Source: Rhizobiales bacterium 65-79
Lineage (GTDB): Bacteria > Pseudomonadota > Alphaproteobacteria > Rhizobiales > Rhizobiaceae
Direction of reading: 5' to 3'
NCBI GenBank assembly: GCA_001896885.1
Contig: MKRJ01000008.1
Span: 186,001 to 250,000, forward strand
DNA: 64,000 nucleotides
Below, in pieces: positions 18,836 through 28,649 of the stretch (position 1 is its first letter; each line of letters opens with the position of its first letter). Both the position numbers and the translations under genes were made by a program. The notes under the pieces were generated by a model. It searched no databases. It saw only the letters and a list, made by a program, of their open reading frames with translations, and was not told where the DNA came from.

Positions 18836-19252
18836 ATGCGGGCAACAAAGTTTCCGATGCCAGATGCGGGAAGGATCGCCGCGCTCGCTTTTCTCGCCGC
18901 TCTCATCGTCCCGCTCGGCGCATGTGTCGACATGGCCGGCAACACCAACGCCGAAGTCGTCAATTCGACCCAGTTCGACAACACGCCCTGCAAGCAGCTC
19001 GTCTCCCAGCGCAATGCGCTGGTCGCGCAATACGGCTCGCCGGATGCGCTGCCCGAGGGCCAGAAGCTCGGCGAGCGCCCCTATCTGAAGCACGAGCCGC
19101 TCGGCATGTTCGTCGCCCCGGATTTCCGCAGCCGCAAGGAATTGGACACGCGCAAGGCGCTTGGCCGTATCGACGCCATGAACCATTCCATCGAGCGCCG
19201 CCAGTGCGAGGGCGCGCCGAAAGGCAAGGCGAAGAAACCCGGCCTGGGCTGA
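18836..19252 (+). CDS. Small lipoprotein, unknown function
   Basis: The 138-residue protein has a hydrophobic signal sequence ending in the lipobox LGAC, with the lipidated cysteine at residue 30, so it is probably membrane-anchored in the periplasm. The mature part is hydrophilic and ends in a lysine-rich tail. The ATG at 18836 is supported by AGGAG 7 nt upstream; an in-frame opening further left has no such support. I do not recognise the family. It converges on the amidohydrolase, with 12 nt between the stops. Confidence 0.75.
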   Translation: MRATKFPMPDAGRIAALAFLAALIVPLGACVDMAGNTNAEVVNSTQFDNTPCKQLVSQRNALVAQYGSPDALPEGQKLGERPYLKHEPLGMFVAPDFRSRKELDTRKALGRIDAMNHSIERRQCEGAPKGKAKKPGLG

Positions 19253-19264
19253 GAAGCCGCTGCG

Positions 19265-20092
19265 TCAGGCGATGCGGTAGAATTCGGCCGCCGTCCCGCC
19301 GAAGACGCGGTCGAAGGCCGGTCCCGTAGCGACGATGGCCTCGGCCGCTTTGCGCCAGCTATCGTAACTGCCCGCCATCTCCAGCACCGGCCAGTCGGAA
19401 CCCCACATGACGCGTTCGGGGCCGAACACCGAGAGCACGTGCCCGGCATAGGGCCGCAGGGTCTCGACCGTCCAGCTGGGGGCCGCCTCCGTGGCGAGGC
19501 CGGAGAGCTTGCAGAATACCGGCGTCTGCCGCGCGATCCTCTCCACGCCGGCCGCCCAGTCGTCGAAGCGGCCCTCCCGGATCACCGGCTTCATGCAATG
19601 GTCCACGACCGTGCGCATCGTCGGATAGTGGTCGAAGAGTCGGAGAAAATTATCGAGATGGACCGGGTAGCCGAGCGCGTCGAAGCTGAGGTCGAGGTCG
19701 ATCAGCGCCCGATAGCCCCATTGCACATCCGGGCGGTGCATCCAGTCTGGGTCGGCGATGTCCTGGATCATCGGCCGCACGCCCGCGAATTTCGGATGCT
19801 TGGCCAGCCGCTCCAGATGCCGGCGGTCCTCCGACTTCTCGAAATCGATCCAGCCGACCACCTTGCCCACGAAGGGCGTCGCGTCGGCCAGGCCGAGCAT
19901 GTATTCGGTCTCCTCCACGCTCGGCGCCGCCTGCACCAGCACGGTACGCTCTATGCCCCAGCGCTTCAGGTGCGGCTCGAGCTCGCCCGGCAGGATGGTG
20001 CGCAGGATCGGCGCGTCCGGCGGCAACGAGGCCATCCAGCCATAGTCGCCGCGCGCCGTGTTCCAGAAATGCTGGTGGGCGTCGATCAGCAC
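19265..20092 (-). CDS. Amidohydrolase-family lactonase (L-fuconolactonase-like)
   Basis: The 275-residue TIM-barrel hydrolase of the amidohydrolase-2 family starts LIDAHQHFWN, with the metal-binding HxH type motif, and ends with WGSDWPVLE. This is the pattern of L-fuconolactonase and related sugar-lactone hydrolases. I prefer the GTG at 20092, which gives the usual short N-terminus and has GAGGTGG 8 nt upstream; a GTG at 20104 would add four residues. It lies downstream of an aldo/keto reductase in the same direction, consistent with a dehydrogenase then lactonase order. The sugar is not known. Confidence 0.85.
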   Translation of the reverse strand: MLIDAHQHFWNTARGDYGWMASLPPDAPILRTILPGELEPHLKRWGIERTVLVQAAPSVEETEYMLGLADATPFVGKVVGWIDFEKSEDRRHLERLAKHPKFAGVRPMIQDIADPDWMHRPDVQWGYRALIDLDLSFDALGYPVHLDNFLRLFDHYPTMRTVVDHCMKPVIREGRFDDWAAGVERIARQTPVFCKLSGLATEAAPSWTVETLRPYAGHVLSVFGPERVMWGSDWPVLEMAGSYDSWRKAAEAIVATGPAFDRVFGGTAAEFYRIA

Positions 20093-20137
20093 TAAACCGG
20101 CCACCTCGCGTGATTAAAATCAGATTTCGGTGCCATT

Positions 20138-20247
20138 GCCCCTCACCCTTACCCTCTCCCTGCAAGCGGGGCGAGGGAGCGTCAGCGCTGCGGCCATCCC
20201 CTTCTCCCCGCTTGCGGGGAGAAGGTCCCGGCAGGGGGATGAGGGGC
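20138..20247. repeat. Palindromic intergenic repeat, family B
   Basis: It starts GCCCCTCACCC and ends in the complementary GATGAGGGGC. Internal hairpins include CCTTCTCCCCGC-TT-GCGGGGAGAAGG. It is related in layout to the element at 3866-3990. It separates the aldo/keto reductase from the amidohydrolase gene. Confidence 0.8.
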
Positions 20248-20308
20248 AACATCGGCGCGTGCGGTCCATCTCCAGGCGCACCGACTTCTCCATACGCATA
20301 GTGGCTAA

Positions 20309-21334
20309 CTACGCCGGCACCGGCGCATCGGCGCGCATCAGGCCGGCCGCCTTCAGGTCGGCCCAGAGCGCGGCCGGTATGGTCGCGGCGAGCGTATCCA
20401 TGTTGAGCGCGATCTCCCCGGCCCGCGCCGCGCCGGGGATGACGCAGGCGACGACCGGATGGACGAGCGGGAAGCGCAGCGCCGCCTGCACCAGCTTGAC
20501 GCCGTGCTTCTTGCAGATTGCCTCGATCTTCGCGACGCGGTCGAGGATCTCGGGCGGGGCGGGATCGTAGTTGAAGAAGGCGCCGGGCTTCGGCCCGGTC
20601 GCCAGGATGCCGGAATTGTAGGCGCCGCCGATGACCACGCCGATGCCGCGCTTCTGGAGCAGCGGCAGGCAGGTCTCGAGCGATTCCTGTTCGAGAAGCG
20701 TATAGCGGCCGGCAAGCAGGAAAATGTCGAAATCGCCCTGCTCCGCCAGCTTCTGGCAGGCCTGCCACTCGTTGATGCCAGCGCCGATCGCCTTGACCGA
20801 GCCTTCCCCGCGCAGCTTCAGGAGCGCCTTGTAGCCGCCGGCCATGAATTCGGCCTGGCGCTGGTTCGCCGCCTCCTGGCTGCCATGGGTAAAGACGTCG
20901 AGATCGTGCCCGTAGAGGATGTCGATGCGGTCGATGCCGAGCCGCTCCAGCGAATCCTCGACCGAGCGCATGATGCCGTCATAGCTGTAGTCGAAGATCT
21001 CGCGGCGCGTCGGCGTATCGAAGAATTTCCCGATCCCCGCGCGCTCTTCAGGCTTGCAGAGGCCGAGCCGGCGGCCGACCTTGGTCGAGAGCACGTAGGA
21101 ATCGCGCTTCTTGCCGCGCAGGAAATGGTTGATGCGCGTCTCGGCGAGGCCGAGGCCGTAAAAGGGCGCGGTGTCGAAATAGCGGATGCCAGCATCCCAG
21201 GCGGCGTTCAGCGTCGCCTGCGCCTCGTCTTCCGTATAGGCGCGGTAAAGATTGCCGGTCGAGGCGGAGCCGAAGCCGAGTTCGGTGAATTCTATCTTGT
21301 TGCCTGAGGGCGTGGTGAATGTCCTGGTCTTCAT
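20309..21334 (-). CDS. Aldo/keto reductase (sugar 1-dehydrogenase-like)
   Basis: The 341-residue NAD(P)-dependent enzyme has the AKR barrel: FDTAPFYGLGLAE with catalytic Asp and Tyr near residues 54-59, STKVGR with the Lys, and a C-terminal cofactor region. The N-terminus (TPSGNKIEFTELGFGSA) fits the pyridoxal 4-dehydrogenase/L-fucose dehydrogenase group, which oxidises C1 of aldoses. It is divergent from a UxaA-family dehydratase and upstream of a lactonase-type amidohydrolase. That suggests the first step of a non-phosphorylative sugar pathway. The shared 163-bp spacer contains TGTAAC repeats. Confidence 0.87.
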   Translation of the reverse strand: MKTRTFTTPSGNKIEFTELGFGSASTGNLYRAYTEDEAQATLNAAWDAGIRYFDTAPFYGLGLAETRINHFLRGKKRDSYVLSTKVGRRLGLCKPEERAGIGKFFDTPTRREIFDYSYDGIMRSVEDSLERLGIDRIDILYGHDLDVFTHGSQEAANQRQAEFMAGGYKALLKLRGEGSVKAIGAGINEWQACQKLAEQGDFDIFLLAGRYTLLEQESLETCLPLLQKRGIGVVIGGAYNSGILATGPKPGAFFNYDPAPPEILDRVAKIEAICKKHGVKLVQAALRFPLVHPVVACVIPGAARAGEIALNMDTLAATIPAALWADLKAAGLMRADAPVPA

Positions 21335-21416
21335 GCGTATCCGGGGCTCCTTCCCTCGCGCCGGCCCGGCGCGACGTGCCGAAACAGGCTACATTTTCGG
21401 AGTGAAACTATCTAAA

Positions 21417-21456
21417 TGTAACCGGAATGGCTACTTTGTAACCGCACCGAGTTACA
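21417..21456. promoter_or_regulatory. TGTAAC operator-like repeats in divergent promoter
   Basis: TGTAAC occurs at 21417-21422 and again at 21437-21442, exactly 20 bp later, and the second copy forms an inverted repeat with GTTACA at 21451-21456 (8-bp spacer). A near half-site (CTACATT) lies at 21390. The cluster is between the divergent aldo/keto reductase and dehydratase starts and could control both. No regulator gene is adjacent. Confidence 0.55.
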
Positions 21457-21497
21457 TTCCGCGCGTGTCGCGAATATCAAGGACCGGACCCGAGAGA

Positions 21498-23030
21498 ATG
21501 ACCGTCGCCGCAGAGCTTCCCAAGACACTCCGCCTCTCAAAGGACGACAATGTGATCGTCGCGGCGAGCCGCATCGAGCCGGGAACCGATGTCGGCGGCG
21601 GCGTGGTAGCGAAGGCGCGCATCCCCTTCGGCCACAAACTCGCGATCGTGCGCATCGCCGAGGGCCAGCCGATCCGCAAATTCGGCCAGATCATCGGTTT
21701 CGCCAAATCGGCGATCGAACCCGGCGACTGGGTGCACGAGCACAACGTCTACATGCATGATTTCGAGCGCGACTACCGCTTCGCCGAGGAGGCGCGCGAA
21801 GAGAAAATCCTGCCGGTCTCCGAGCAGGCGACGTTCCGGGGCTATCTGCGCGGCAACGGCCGCGCCGGCACCCGCAACTATATCGGCATCCTGACCAGCG
21901 TGAACTGCTCGACCACCGTGGCGGGCTTCATCGCGAAGGAGATCGAGCGTTCGGGAATCCTCGACGATTACCCCAACATCGACGGCATCGTGGCGCTGAA
22001 GCAGGCGAACGGCTGCGTCATCGACTATCGCGGCGTCATCTTCGACACGCTGAAGAAGACGACATGGGGCTACGCCACCAACCCCAACATGGGCGGCGTG
22101 GTCATGGTCGGCCTCGGCTGCGAGGGCTTCCAGATCCCGCGCTTCAAGGAAGCCTATGGCGTGACCGAGAGCGACACCTTCCGCACCATGACCATCCAGG
22201 AGGTCGGCGGCACGAGGAAAACGGTCGATCGGGGCGTCGAGTTCGTGAAGGAGATGCTGCCGACCGTCAACGCCGTCCATCGCGAGCCCCTCCCCGCCTC
22301 GCTCCTGACGCTGGCGCTGCAATGCGGCGGCTCGGACGGCTATTCGGGCATCACCGCCAATCCGGCGCTCGGCATGGCCGCCGATATGCTGGTCCGGAAC
22401 GGCGGCACGGCCATCCTCTCGGAGACCCCGGAAATCTACGGCGCCGAGCATCTCCTGACCCGCCGTGCCAGGAACCGCGAGGTCGGCGAGAAGCTGGTCG
22501 AGATCATCCGCTGGTGGGAGGACTACACCGCCCGCAACCAGATGGAGATGAACAACAACCCCTCCCCCGGCAACAAGCTCGGCGGGCTGACCACGATCCT
22601 CGAAAAATCGCTCGGCGCGGCGGCCAAGGGCGGCTCGACGACGCTCAATGCCGTCTATCACTACGCCGACCAGGTCAACGAGAAGGGCTTTGTCTTCATG
22701 GATACGCCCGGCTACGACCCGGTCTCCGCGACCGGACAGGTGGCGGGCGGGGCCAATATCCTCTGCTTCACCACCGGCCGCGGATCGGCCTACGGCAACA
22801 AGCCGACGCCGTCGATCAAGCTCGCCACCAACACGCCGATGTACGAGCGCATGAAGGACGACATGGACATCAATTGCGGCGACATCCTCGACGGCGTAAC
22901 GCTGGAGGAAAAGGGCCAGGAGATCTTCGGCGAGATCCTCGCCGTCGCGTCGGGCAAGCGCACCAGGTCGGAAGAGCTCGGCTACGGCGACAACGAATTC
23001 GTGCCCTGGCAGATCGGCGCGACGATGTAG
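21498..23030 (+). CDS. UxaA-family (altronate/galactarate-type) sugar-acid dehydratase
   Basis: The 510-residue protein has an N-terminal SAF domain (about residues 10-100; DNVIVAASRIEPGTDVGGG, ending WVHEHNVYMHDF) and the C-terminal UxaA/GarD domain (NGRAGTRNYIGILTSVNCS near residue 120, LQCGGSDGYSGITANPALG, NNNPSPGNKLGGLTTI). Family members are iron-dependent and remove water from aldonic or aldaric acids. The ATG at 21498 has only a weak GAGA upstream. A creatininase-family gene follows after 9 nt, and the divergent genes are dehydrogenase and lactonase. Which acid it uses cannot be read from sequence. Confidence 0.88.
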   Translation: MTVAAELPKTLRLSKDDNVIVAASRIEPGTDVGGGVVAKARIPFGHKLAIVRIAEGQPIRKFGQIIGFAKSAIEPGDWVHEHNVYMHDFERDYRFAEEAREEKILPVSEQATFRGYLRGNGRAGTRNYIGILTSVNCSTTVAGFIAKEIERSGILDDYPNIDGIVALKQANGCVIDYRGVIFDTLKKTTWGYATNPNMGGVVMVGLGCEGFQIPRFKEAYGVTESDTFRTMTIQEVGGTRKTVDRGVEFVKEMLPTVNAVHREPLPASLLTLALQCGGSDGYSGITANPALGMAADMLVRNGGTAILSETPEIYGAEHLLTRRARNREVGEKLVEIIRWWEDYTARNQMEMNNNPSPGNKLGGLTTILEKSLGAAAKGGSTTLNAVYHYADQVNEKGFVFMDTPGYDPVSATGQVAGGANILCFTTGRGSAYGNKPTPSIKLATNTPMYERMKDDMDINCGDILDGVTLEEKGQEIFGEILAVASGKRTRSEELGYGDNEFVPWQIGATM

Positions 23031-23039
23031 GCCGGCGGC

Positions 23040-23843
23040 ATGGCGGACGACAAGCGCCGGGTCTGGTGGGGGGATTTCCGGGCCCCGGAATTCAGGGACA
23101 TCGATCCCGAGGCGGTAATCGCCGTGGTGCCGGTCGCCGCGATCGAGCAGCACGGCCCGCATCTGCCGGTCTCGACGGACACGGCGATCATGGAGGGCAT
23201 GCTGGCGGAGGCGATCGCGCTCCTGCCCGCCGATCTCGACATCCGCATCCTGCCGGTGCAGGCGGTCGGCAAGTCGAACGAGCACATCCGCGAGCCCGGC
23301 ACGCTGACGCTTTCGCCGTCGGTGCTGATCGAGGCCTGGACGGAACTCGGCGCATCGATAGCCCGCGCGGGCATCCGCAAGATCGTCTTCGTCAACTCGC
23401 ATGGCGGCAACGAGGAGGTGATGGGAATCGTCACCCGCGAATTGCGCGTCTGCCACGCCATGATGGCGGTGAAGACGAGCTGGGAACGCTTCGGCCGGCC
23501 GGAAGGCCTGTTTTCGCCGGAGGAAGACCGCTACGGCATCCATGGCGGCGGCGTCGAGACATCGCTGATGCTCCATTTCCGGCCGGAACTGGTCGATATG
23601 GGGAAAGCGGAGAATTTCCCTTCCCGCGTGGCCGACGCCGAAAAGTCGTTCGAGCTGCTTCGCCAGACCGGCAGGCACGCCTTCGCCTGGGTGGCGGGCG
23701 ACCTCAACCCGTATGGCGTGGTCGGGAACGCGGCGGCCGCGACCGCCGAGAAAGGCCGCGCCACGGCGAAATTCCAGGCTGAAGGGTTCGTCCGCCTGCT
23801 TCGGGATATCAGGAAAGCGAGGCTGGCGGACTGGCTGGCCTGA
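23040..23843 (+). CDS. Creatininase-family metal-dependent hydrolase
   Basis: The 267-residue protein has the creatininase metal site: AIEQHGPHLPVSTD (Glu36, His38, Asp47), FVNSHGGNEEV and GGGVETS. Family members hydrolyse cyclic amides or formamide-type bonds, and some act in cofactor or sugar-derived pathways. It is tightly coupled to the dehydratase gene (9-nt gap), so the two probably work on the same compound or successive ones. True creatinine hydrolysis seems unlikely in this setting. The substrate is unknown. Confidence 0.87.
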   Translation: MADDKRRVWWGDFRAPEFRDIDPEAVIAVVPVAAIEQHGPHLPVSTDTAIMEGMLAEAIALLPADLDIRILPVQAVGKSNEHIREPGTLTLSPSVLIEAWTELGASIARAGIRKIVFVNSHGGNEEVMGIVTRELRVCHAMMAVKTSWERFGRPEGLFSPEEDRYGIHGGGVETSLMLHFRPELVDMGKAENFPSRVADAEKSFELLRQTGRHAFAWVAGDLNPYGVVGNAAAATAEKGRATAKFQAEGFVRLLRDIRKARLADWLA

Positions 23844-23885
23844 GCGCCGCAACCCATCCGTCGAACCTCGAAAAATGCCGGGATC

Positions 23886-24677
23886 TCAGCCCGCAACGGG
23901 AACGCGGCCCTTTATCGCGTTGGCGCGCGCCTCATAGCTTATCCGGCCAGCCGCATCCGCCGGCAGGCGTGCGCGCACGCGCTCCCTCAGACGTTCCACC
24001 TCATCGGCAGATAGGGACGAGAGCAGCGACCTGCTCGTCCCGATGCTGGTGGTGATCGACCAGAACTGGTCGAAATCGTCGAACGTGCGGCTCACCGTGA
24101 TTTCCGTGGTCTCCACGTCGTCCAGGCCGGCGTCGATCCATGCCTGCCGGAGCGCATCCATCTGCGAGACGCCGACACTCGGCGGCCGGACCGGATCGAG
24201 ACCGGCGGCGCGCAGCTCGGCCTGTATCGGTTCCATCGGAAAGCCTCCGCCGAGCATGTCCCACAGATAGGCCGAAACGGAACCGCCGGGCCGGACGACG
24301 CGCACCATCTCGGCAACGCCGCGCGCCGGTTCGGGCACGAAGAACAAGACGAGCGCCATGATTGCGGCGTCGAAGCTGTCGTCCTCGAAGGGCAGTTCCA
24401 TGGCGTCGCCCTTGTGGAACTCGGCCTTTCCCGGTGCGATCCGCCCCCGGGCGTACGACAATTGTCCCTCCGACGGGTCGATGGCCTGGATACCGGCAGG
24501 GGCGCAGCGCTCCACGAGAAGCTCGGTGAAGGCGCCGTTGCCGCAACCGACGTCGGCCCAGCGCCAGCCGGGCGGCGGCGCGAGCCAGTCGAGGAAGGCC
24601 GTGCCGACCAGCTGGCTCCAGGCGCCCATCATCCGCTCATAGGCGGCTCCATCCTCAAAGCGAATCTGATCGGGCAT
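23886..24677 (-). CDS. Class I SAM-dependent methyltransferase
   Basis: The 263-residue Methyltransf_11/25-type protein has ADVGCGNGAF in the SAM motif (about residues 40-49), AIDPSEGQLSYAR, and the post-motif region GDAMELPFEDDSFDAAIMALVLFF. GGAGG lies 7 nt before the ATG. It converges on the creatininase gene and precedes, on the same strand and 50 nt downstream of it, no coupled gene. The substrate is unknown. Confidence 0.85.
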   Translation of the reverse strand: MPDQIRFEDGAAYERMMGAWSQLVGTAFLDWLAPPPGWRWADVGCGNGAFTELLVERCAPAGIQAIDPSEGQLSYARGRIAPGKAEFHKGDAMELPFEDDSFDAAIMALVLFFVPEPARGVAEMVRVVRPGGSVSAYLWDMLGGGFPMEPIQAELRAAGLDPVRPPSVGVSQMDALRQAWIDAGLDDVETTEITVSRTFDDFDQFWSITTSIGTSRSLLSSLSADEVERLRERVRARLPADAAGRISYEARANAIKGRVPVAG

Positions 24678-24727
24678 AGCCAGCCCTCCCTTACAGGCCG
24701 AAAATTCCTTCCCGGAGCATCATGCGA

Positions 24728-25216
24728 TCACCCCGCGACCAGCAGCGACAGCGTCTCGGCGACCAGGGCCGGCTGGTCGCTGCCCTCGATATCGACGGTC
24801 TGGCGCTGCTTCATCAGGTACTGGCCGGGCGACCGCTGCTCGAAGGAGATGAGGTGCGAATGCAGCCTGACCCGCGAGCCGACCTTGACCGGTGTCAGGA
24901 AGCGCACCTTGTCGAGCCCGTAATTGATCGACGCCGCGACGCCCTCCGGCGCCGCGCCGATCTCGTAGGCCATCACCGGGATCAGCGACAGCGTCAGGTA
25001 GCCATGCGCCACCGGCGCGCCGAAAGGGCTCTCGCGCCGCGCCCGCTCGGCATCGACATGGATCCACTGGCGGTCGCCGGTGCATTCGGCGAAGAGGTCG
25101 ATCATGGTCTGGTCGACCTCGATCCAGCCCGACACGCCGAGATCGGTTCCGACCAGCGCCGCCATGTCCGGGAAGCGGCGGCCGGGCATGAATCGCATCT
25201 CGCCATCGCCGTTCAT
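24728..25216 (-). CDS. MaoC-family (R)-specific enoyl-CoA hydratase-like dehydratase
   Basis: The 162-residue hot-dog-fold protein has the hydratase-2 motif with catalytic Asp48 and His53 (CTGDRQWIHVD), followed by FGAPVAHGYLTLSL. The ATG at 25216 overlaps the fadD stop (ATGA), which fixes the start and shows tight coupling. Family members hydrate trans-2-enoyl-CoA to (R)-3-hydroxyacyl-CoA, sometimes feeding polyhydroxyalkanoate synthesis. Being paired with an acyl-CoA synthetase, it is likely in fatty-acid activation and use. Confidence 0.88.
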   Translation of the reverse strand: MNGDGEMRFMPGRRFPDMAALVGTDLGVSGWIEVDQTMIDLFAECTGDRQWIHVDAERARRESPFGAPVAHGYLTLSLIPVMAYEIGAAPEGVAASINYGLDKVRFLTPVKVGSRVRLHSHLISFEQRSPGQYLMKQRQTVDIEGSDQPALVAETLSLLVAG

Positions 25217-26910
25217 GCCGGATCTCCCCTCGCCTTCAGCGCCTCCTCGCGCAGATCCTTGCGCAGCACCTTGCCGACATTCGTATGGGGCAGGCTGTCG
25301 CGGAATTCGATATGTTTCGGCCGCTTGTAGCCGGTCAAATTTTCCCGGCAATATTTCATCAGCTCCTCGGCGGTGAGCTTCGGGTCCCGGCGCACGACGA
25401 AAAGCATCACCGCCTCGCCGGAATGGCCGTCCGGCACGCCGATCACCGCCGCTTCGCTCACGCCCGGATGCGCGGCGACCACGCCTTCGATCTCGTTCGG
25501 ATAGACGTTGAAGCCGGAGACGACGACCATGTCCTTCTTGCGGTCGATCAGGCGGATATAGCCGCGCTCGTCCATCACGCCGATGTCGCCCGACTTGAAG
25601 TAGCCGTCAGCGGTCATGACCTTGGCGGTCTCGTCGGGCCGCTGCCAGTATCCGGCCATCACCTGCGGCCCCCTGATGGCGATCTCGCCGGGCTGGCCGA
25701 GCGGCACTTCGTTCCCGGCATCGTCGATGATGCGGATATCGACGTTCGGCAGCGGCAGGCCGATCGTGCCCGTATAGGCGGCGGAATCGGTCGGGTTGCA
25801 GGTGACGCCGGAAGAAGTCTCCGACAGCCCATAGCCCTCGACGATCGGGCAGCCGGTGACGGCGAGCCATTTCTTCGCCACCGCCTCCTGCACCGCCATG
25901 CCGCCGCCATTGGCGATGCGAAGCTGCGAGAAATCGAGCTTCTTGAAATCGGCATTGTCGGCGAGCGCGTTGAAGAGCGTGTTGACGCCGGGGATGGCAT
26001 GGAACCGGTATTTCGCCATCTCCTTCACGGTCGCCGGTATATCGCGTGGGTTGGGGATCAGAACGTTGAGGCCACCGGCGCGCATCGCCAGCAGCGCGCA
26101 ACTGATGAAGGCGAAGACGTGATAGAGCGGCAGCGCGCAGATGAAGGTGAGCTGCCCGGAGATCGGCCGCCGTTCCAGCGCCGGCATCATCCAGGCTTCG
26201 GATGCCAGGAGGTTGGCGATGATCGTGTGGTGGAGCAGCACCGCCCCTTTGGAAATGCCCGTCGTGCCGCCCGTATATTGCAGCACGGCGATGTCCTCCG
26301 GCCGGATGTCCGGCTTCTTCAACGCCTGCCCCCGCCCCTTGGCGACGGCCGCGCTGAAGCGCACCGCGCCCGGCAGCGAAAAGGCTGGCACGGCCTTCTT
26401 CACACGCCGCAGGACGAAATCGACGATCGCGCCTTTCGGAAAGCCCAGGAGCTCGCCGACGCTGGCGAGGATCACATGCCTGACCGGCGTTTCGGCGATG
26501 ACTTTCTGCAGCGTATGCGCGAAATTCTCCAGTATGATGATCGCCTTGGCGCCCGAATCCTTAAGCTGGTGCGAGAGCTCCCGCGCGGTATACAGCGGGT
26601 TGACATTGACCACGATGAAGCCGGCCCTGAGGATCGCCGCCACCGCGACCGGATATTGCAGGAGGTTCGGCATCTGGATGGCGACGCGGTCGTTGCGCTC
26701 CAGCCCGAGCCCTTGCAGATAGGCGGCCAGCGCGGTCGAGAGCCGGTCGATATCGCCATAGGTGAGTGCCTTGTCCATGAGGACGTAGGCCCTGTCGTCC
26801 CGGTACTTTGCGAAGCTTTCTTCAAGCAGCGCGACAACCGATCCGTATTGGTCGGCGTCGACATCGGCGGGTACCCCCGCGGGATATGATTTGAGCCAGA
26901 TGCGATCCAC
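25213..26910 (-). CDS. fadD: Long-chain-fatty-acid--CoA ligase
   Basis: The 565-residue AMP-forming ligase activates fatty acids to acyl-CoA. The N-terminus (WLKSYPAGVPADVD) closely follows FadD. The ATP/AMP motif YTGGTTGISKGA, the EGYGLSETSSG motif and the C-terminal GDIGVMDERGYI and RKKDMVVVSGFNVYPNE hinge are all present. The start is a GTG at 26910 with a modest GGTGAG upstream. It is translationally coupled to the MaoC gene. Chain-length preference cannot be told from the sequence. Confidence 0.93.
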   Translation of the reverse strand: MDRIWLKSYPAGVPADVDADQYGSVVALLEESFAKYRDDRAYVLMDKALTYGDIDRLSTALAAYLQGLGLERNDRVAIQMPNLLQYPVAVAAILRAGFIVVNVNPLYTARELSHQLKDSGAKAIIILENFAHTLQKVIAETPVRHVILASVGELLGFPKGAIVDFVLRRVKKAVPAFSLPGAVRFSAAVAKGRGQALKKPDIRPEDIAVLQYTGGTTGISKGAVLLHHTIIANLLASEAWMMPALERRPISGQLTFICALPLYHVFAFISCALLAMRAGGLNVLIPNPRDIPATVKEMAKYRFHAIPGVNTLFNALADNADFKKLDFSQLRIANGGGMAVQEAVAKKWLAVTGCPIVEGYGLSETSSGVTCNPTDSAAYTGTIGLPLPNVDIRIIDDAGNEVPLGQPGEIAIRGPQVMAGYWQRPDETAKVMTADGYFKSGDIGVMDERGYIRLIDRKKDMVVVSGFNVYPNEIEGVVAAHPGVSEAAVIGVPDGHSGEAVMLFVVRRDPKLTAEELMKYCRENLTGYKRPKHIEFRDSLPHTNVGKVLRKDLREEALKARGDPA

Positions 26911-27035
26911 GCGCGCTCACCCCCGAACCGTTCCGCCTCGCGGCGCAGCCGCCGTCGATTCCGTAGAATGCCATGAACGGCCGGCAAAGCAACGGCACCC
27001 CTTCCTCTCCCCATGGAGCGAGGAAGGCGGCGCCC

Positions 27036-28148
<1,113 letters not shown>

Positions 28149-28178
28149 TCATGCGATAAGGGGAATCCGTCCGGGCGC

Positions 28179-28499
28179 CTATCCCTGTCGCTCCGGCACG
28201 CGGACGACCAGGCCGTCCAGTTCGTCGCGCACCTTGATCTGGCAGGACAGGCGCGAATTCGGACGCACATCGAAGGCGAAGTCGAGCATGTCCTCTTCCA
28301 TCGGCTCGGGCTCGCCCACCACGCCGGTCCATTCCTCGTCGACATAGACGTGGCAGGTGGCGCAGGCGCAGGCGCCGCCGCATTCGGCCTCGATGCCGGG
28401 CACCCCTTTCTTGATGGCGTTCTCCATCACCGTCGAGCCGTTTTCGGCGTCGACCTCGAACGGCGTGCCGTCGAATGCGATGTAGGTGATCTTGGTCAT
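28179..28499 (-). CDS. Adrenodoxin-type 2Fe-2S ferredoxin
   Basis: The 106-residue protein has the vertebrate/adrenodoxin-type cluster ligands Cys40, Cys46, Cys49 and Cys86 (C-x5-C-x2-C then a distant C), within [19 protein letters not shown]. An extra Cys44 lies inside the loop. Such ferredoxins donate electrons to cytochromes P450 or take part in Fe-S cluster assembly. It is followed by a TrxR-like ferredoxin reductase gene, so the two form a likely NADPH-to-acceptor chain. No P450 is in the window. Confidence 0.92.
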   Translation of the reverse strand: MTKITYIAFDGTPFEVDAENGSTVMENAIKKGVPGIEAECGGACACATCHVYVDEEWTGVVGEPEPMEEDMLDFAFDVRPNSRLSCQIKVRDELDGLVVRVPERQG

Positions 28500-28649
28500 C
28501 GGGCGGTCCGGGGAATGATCTCGGCGGCGGGCGGCCGCAATGGCGGAAATGTTCGATAAAACAGGGTCAGCGCCGAGATAACCACTCCCGCCGGCAAGTC
28601 AACTGTCCGGAAGCGACATGAAATCGCAGTCGACGGCGGAAAGCGAGCG

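Noticed and set aside
21537-23852. 771-residue frame opposite the dehydratase and creatininase genes
   Set aside because: It covers two well-supported genes on the other strand and has the Arg/Ala/Asp-rich composition of an antisense frame.
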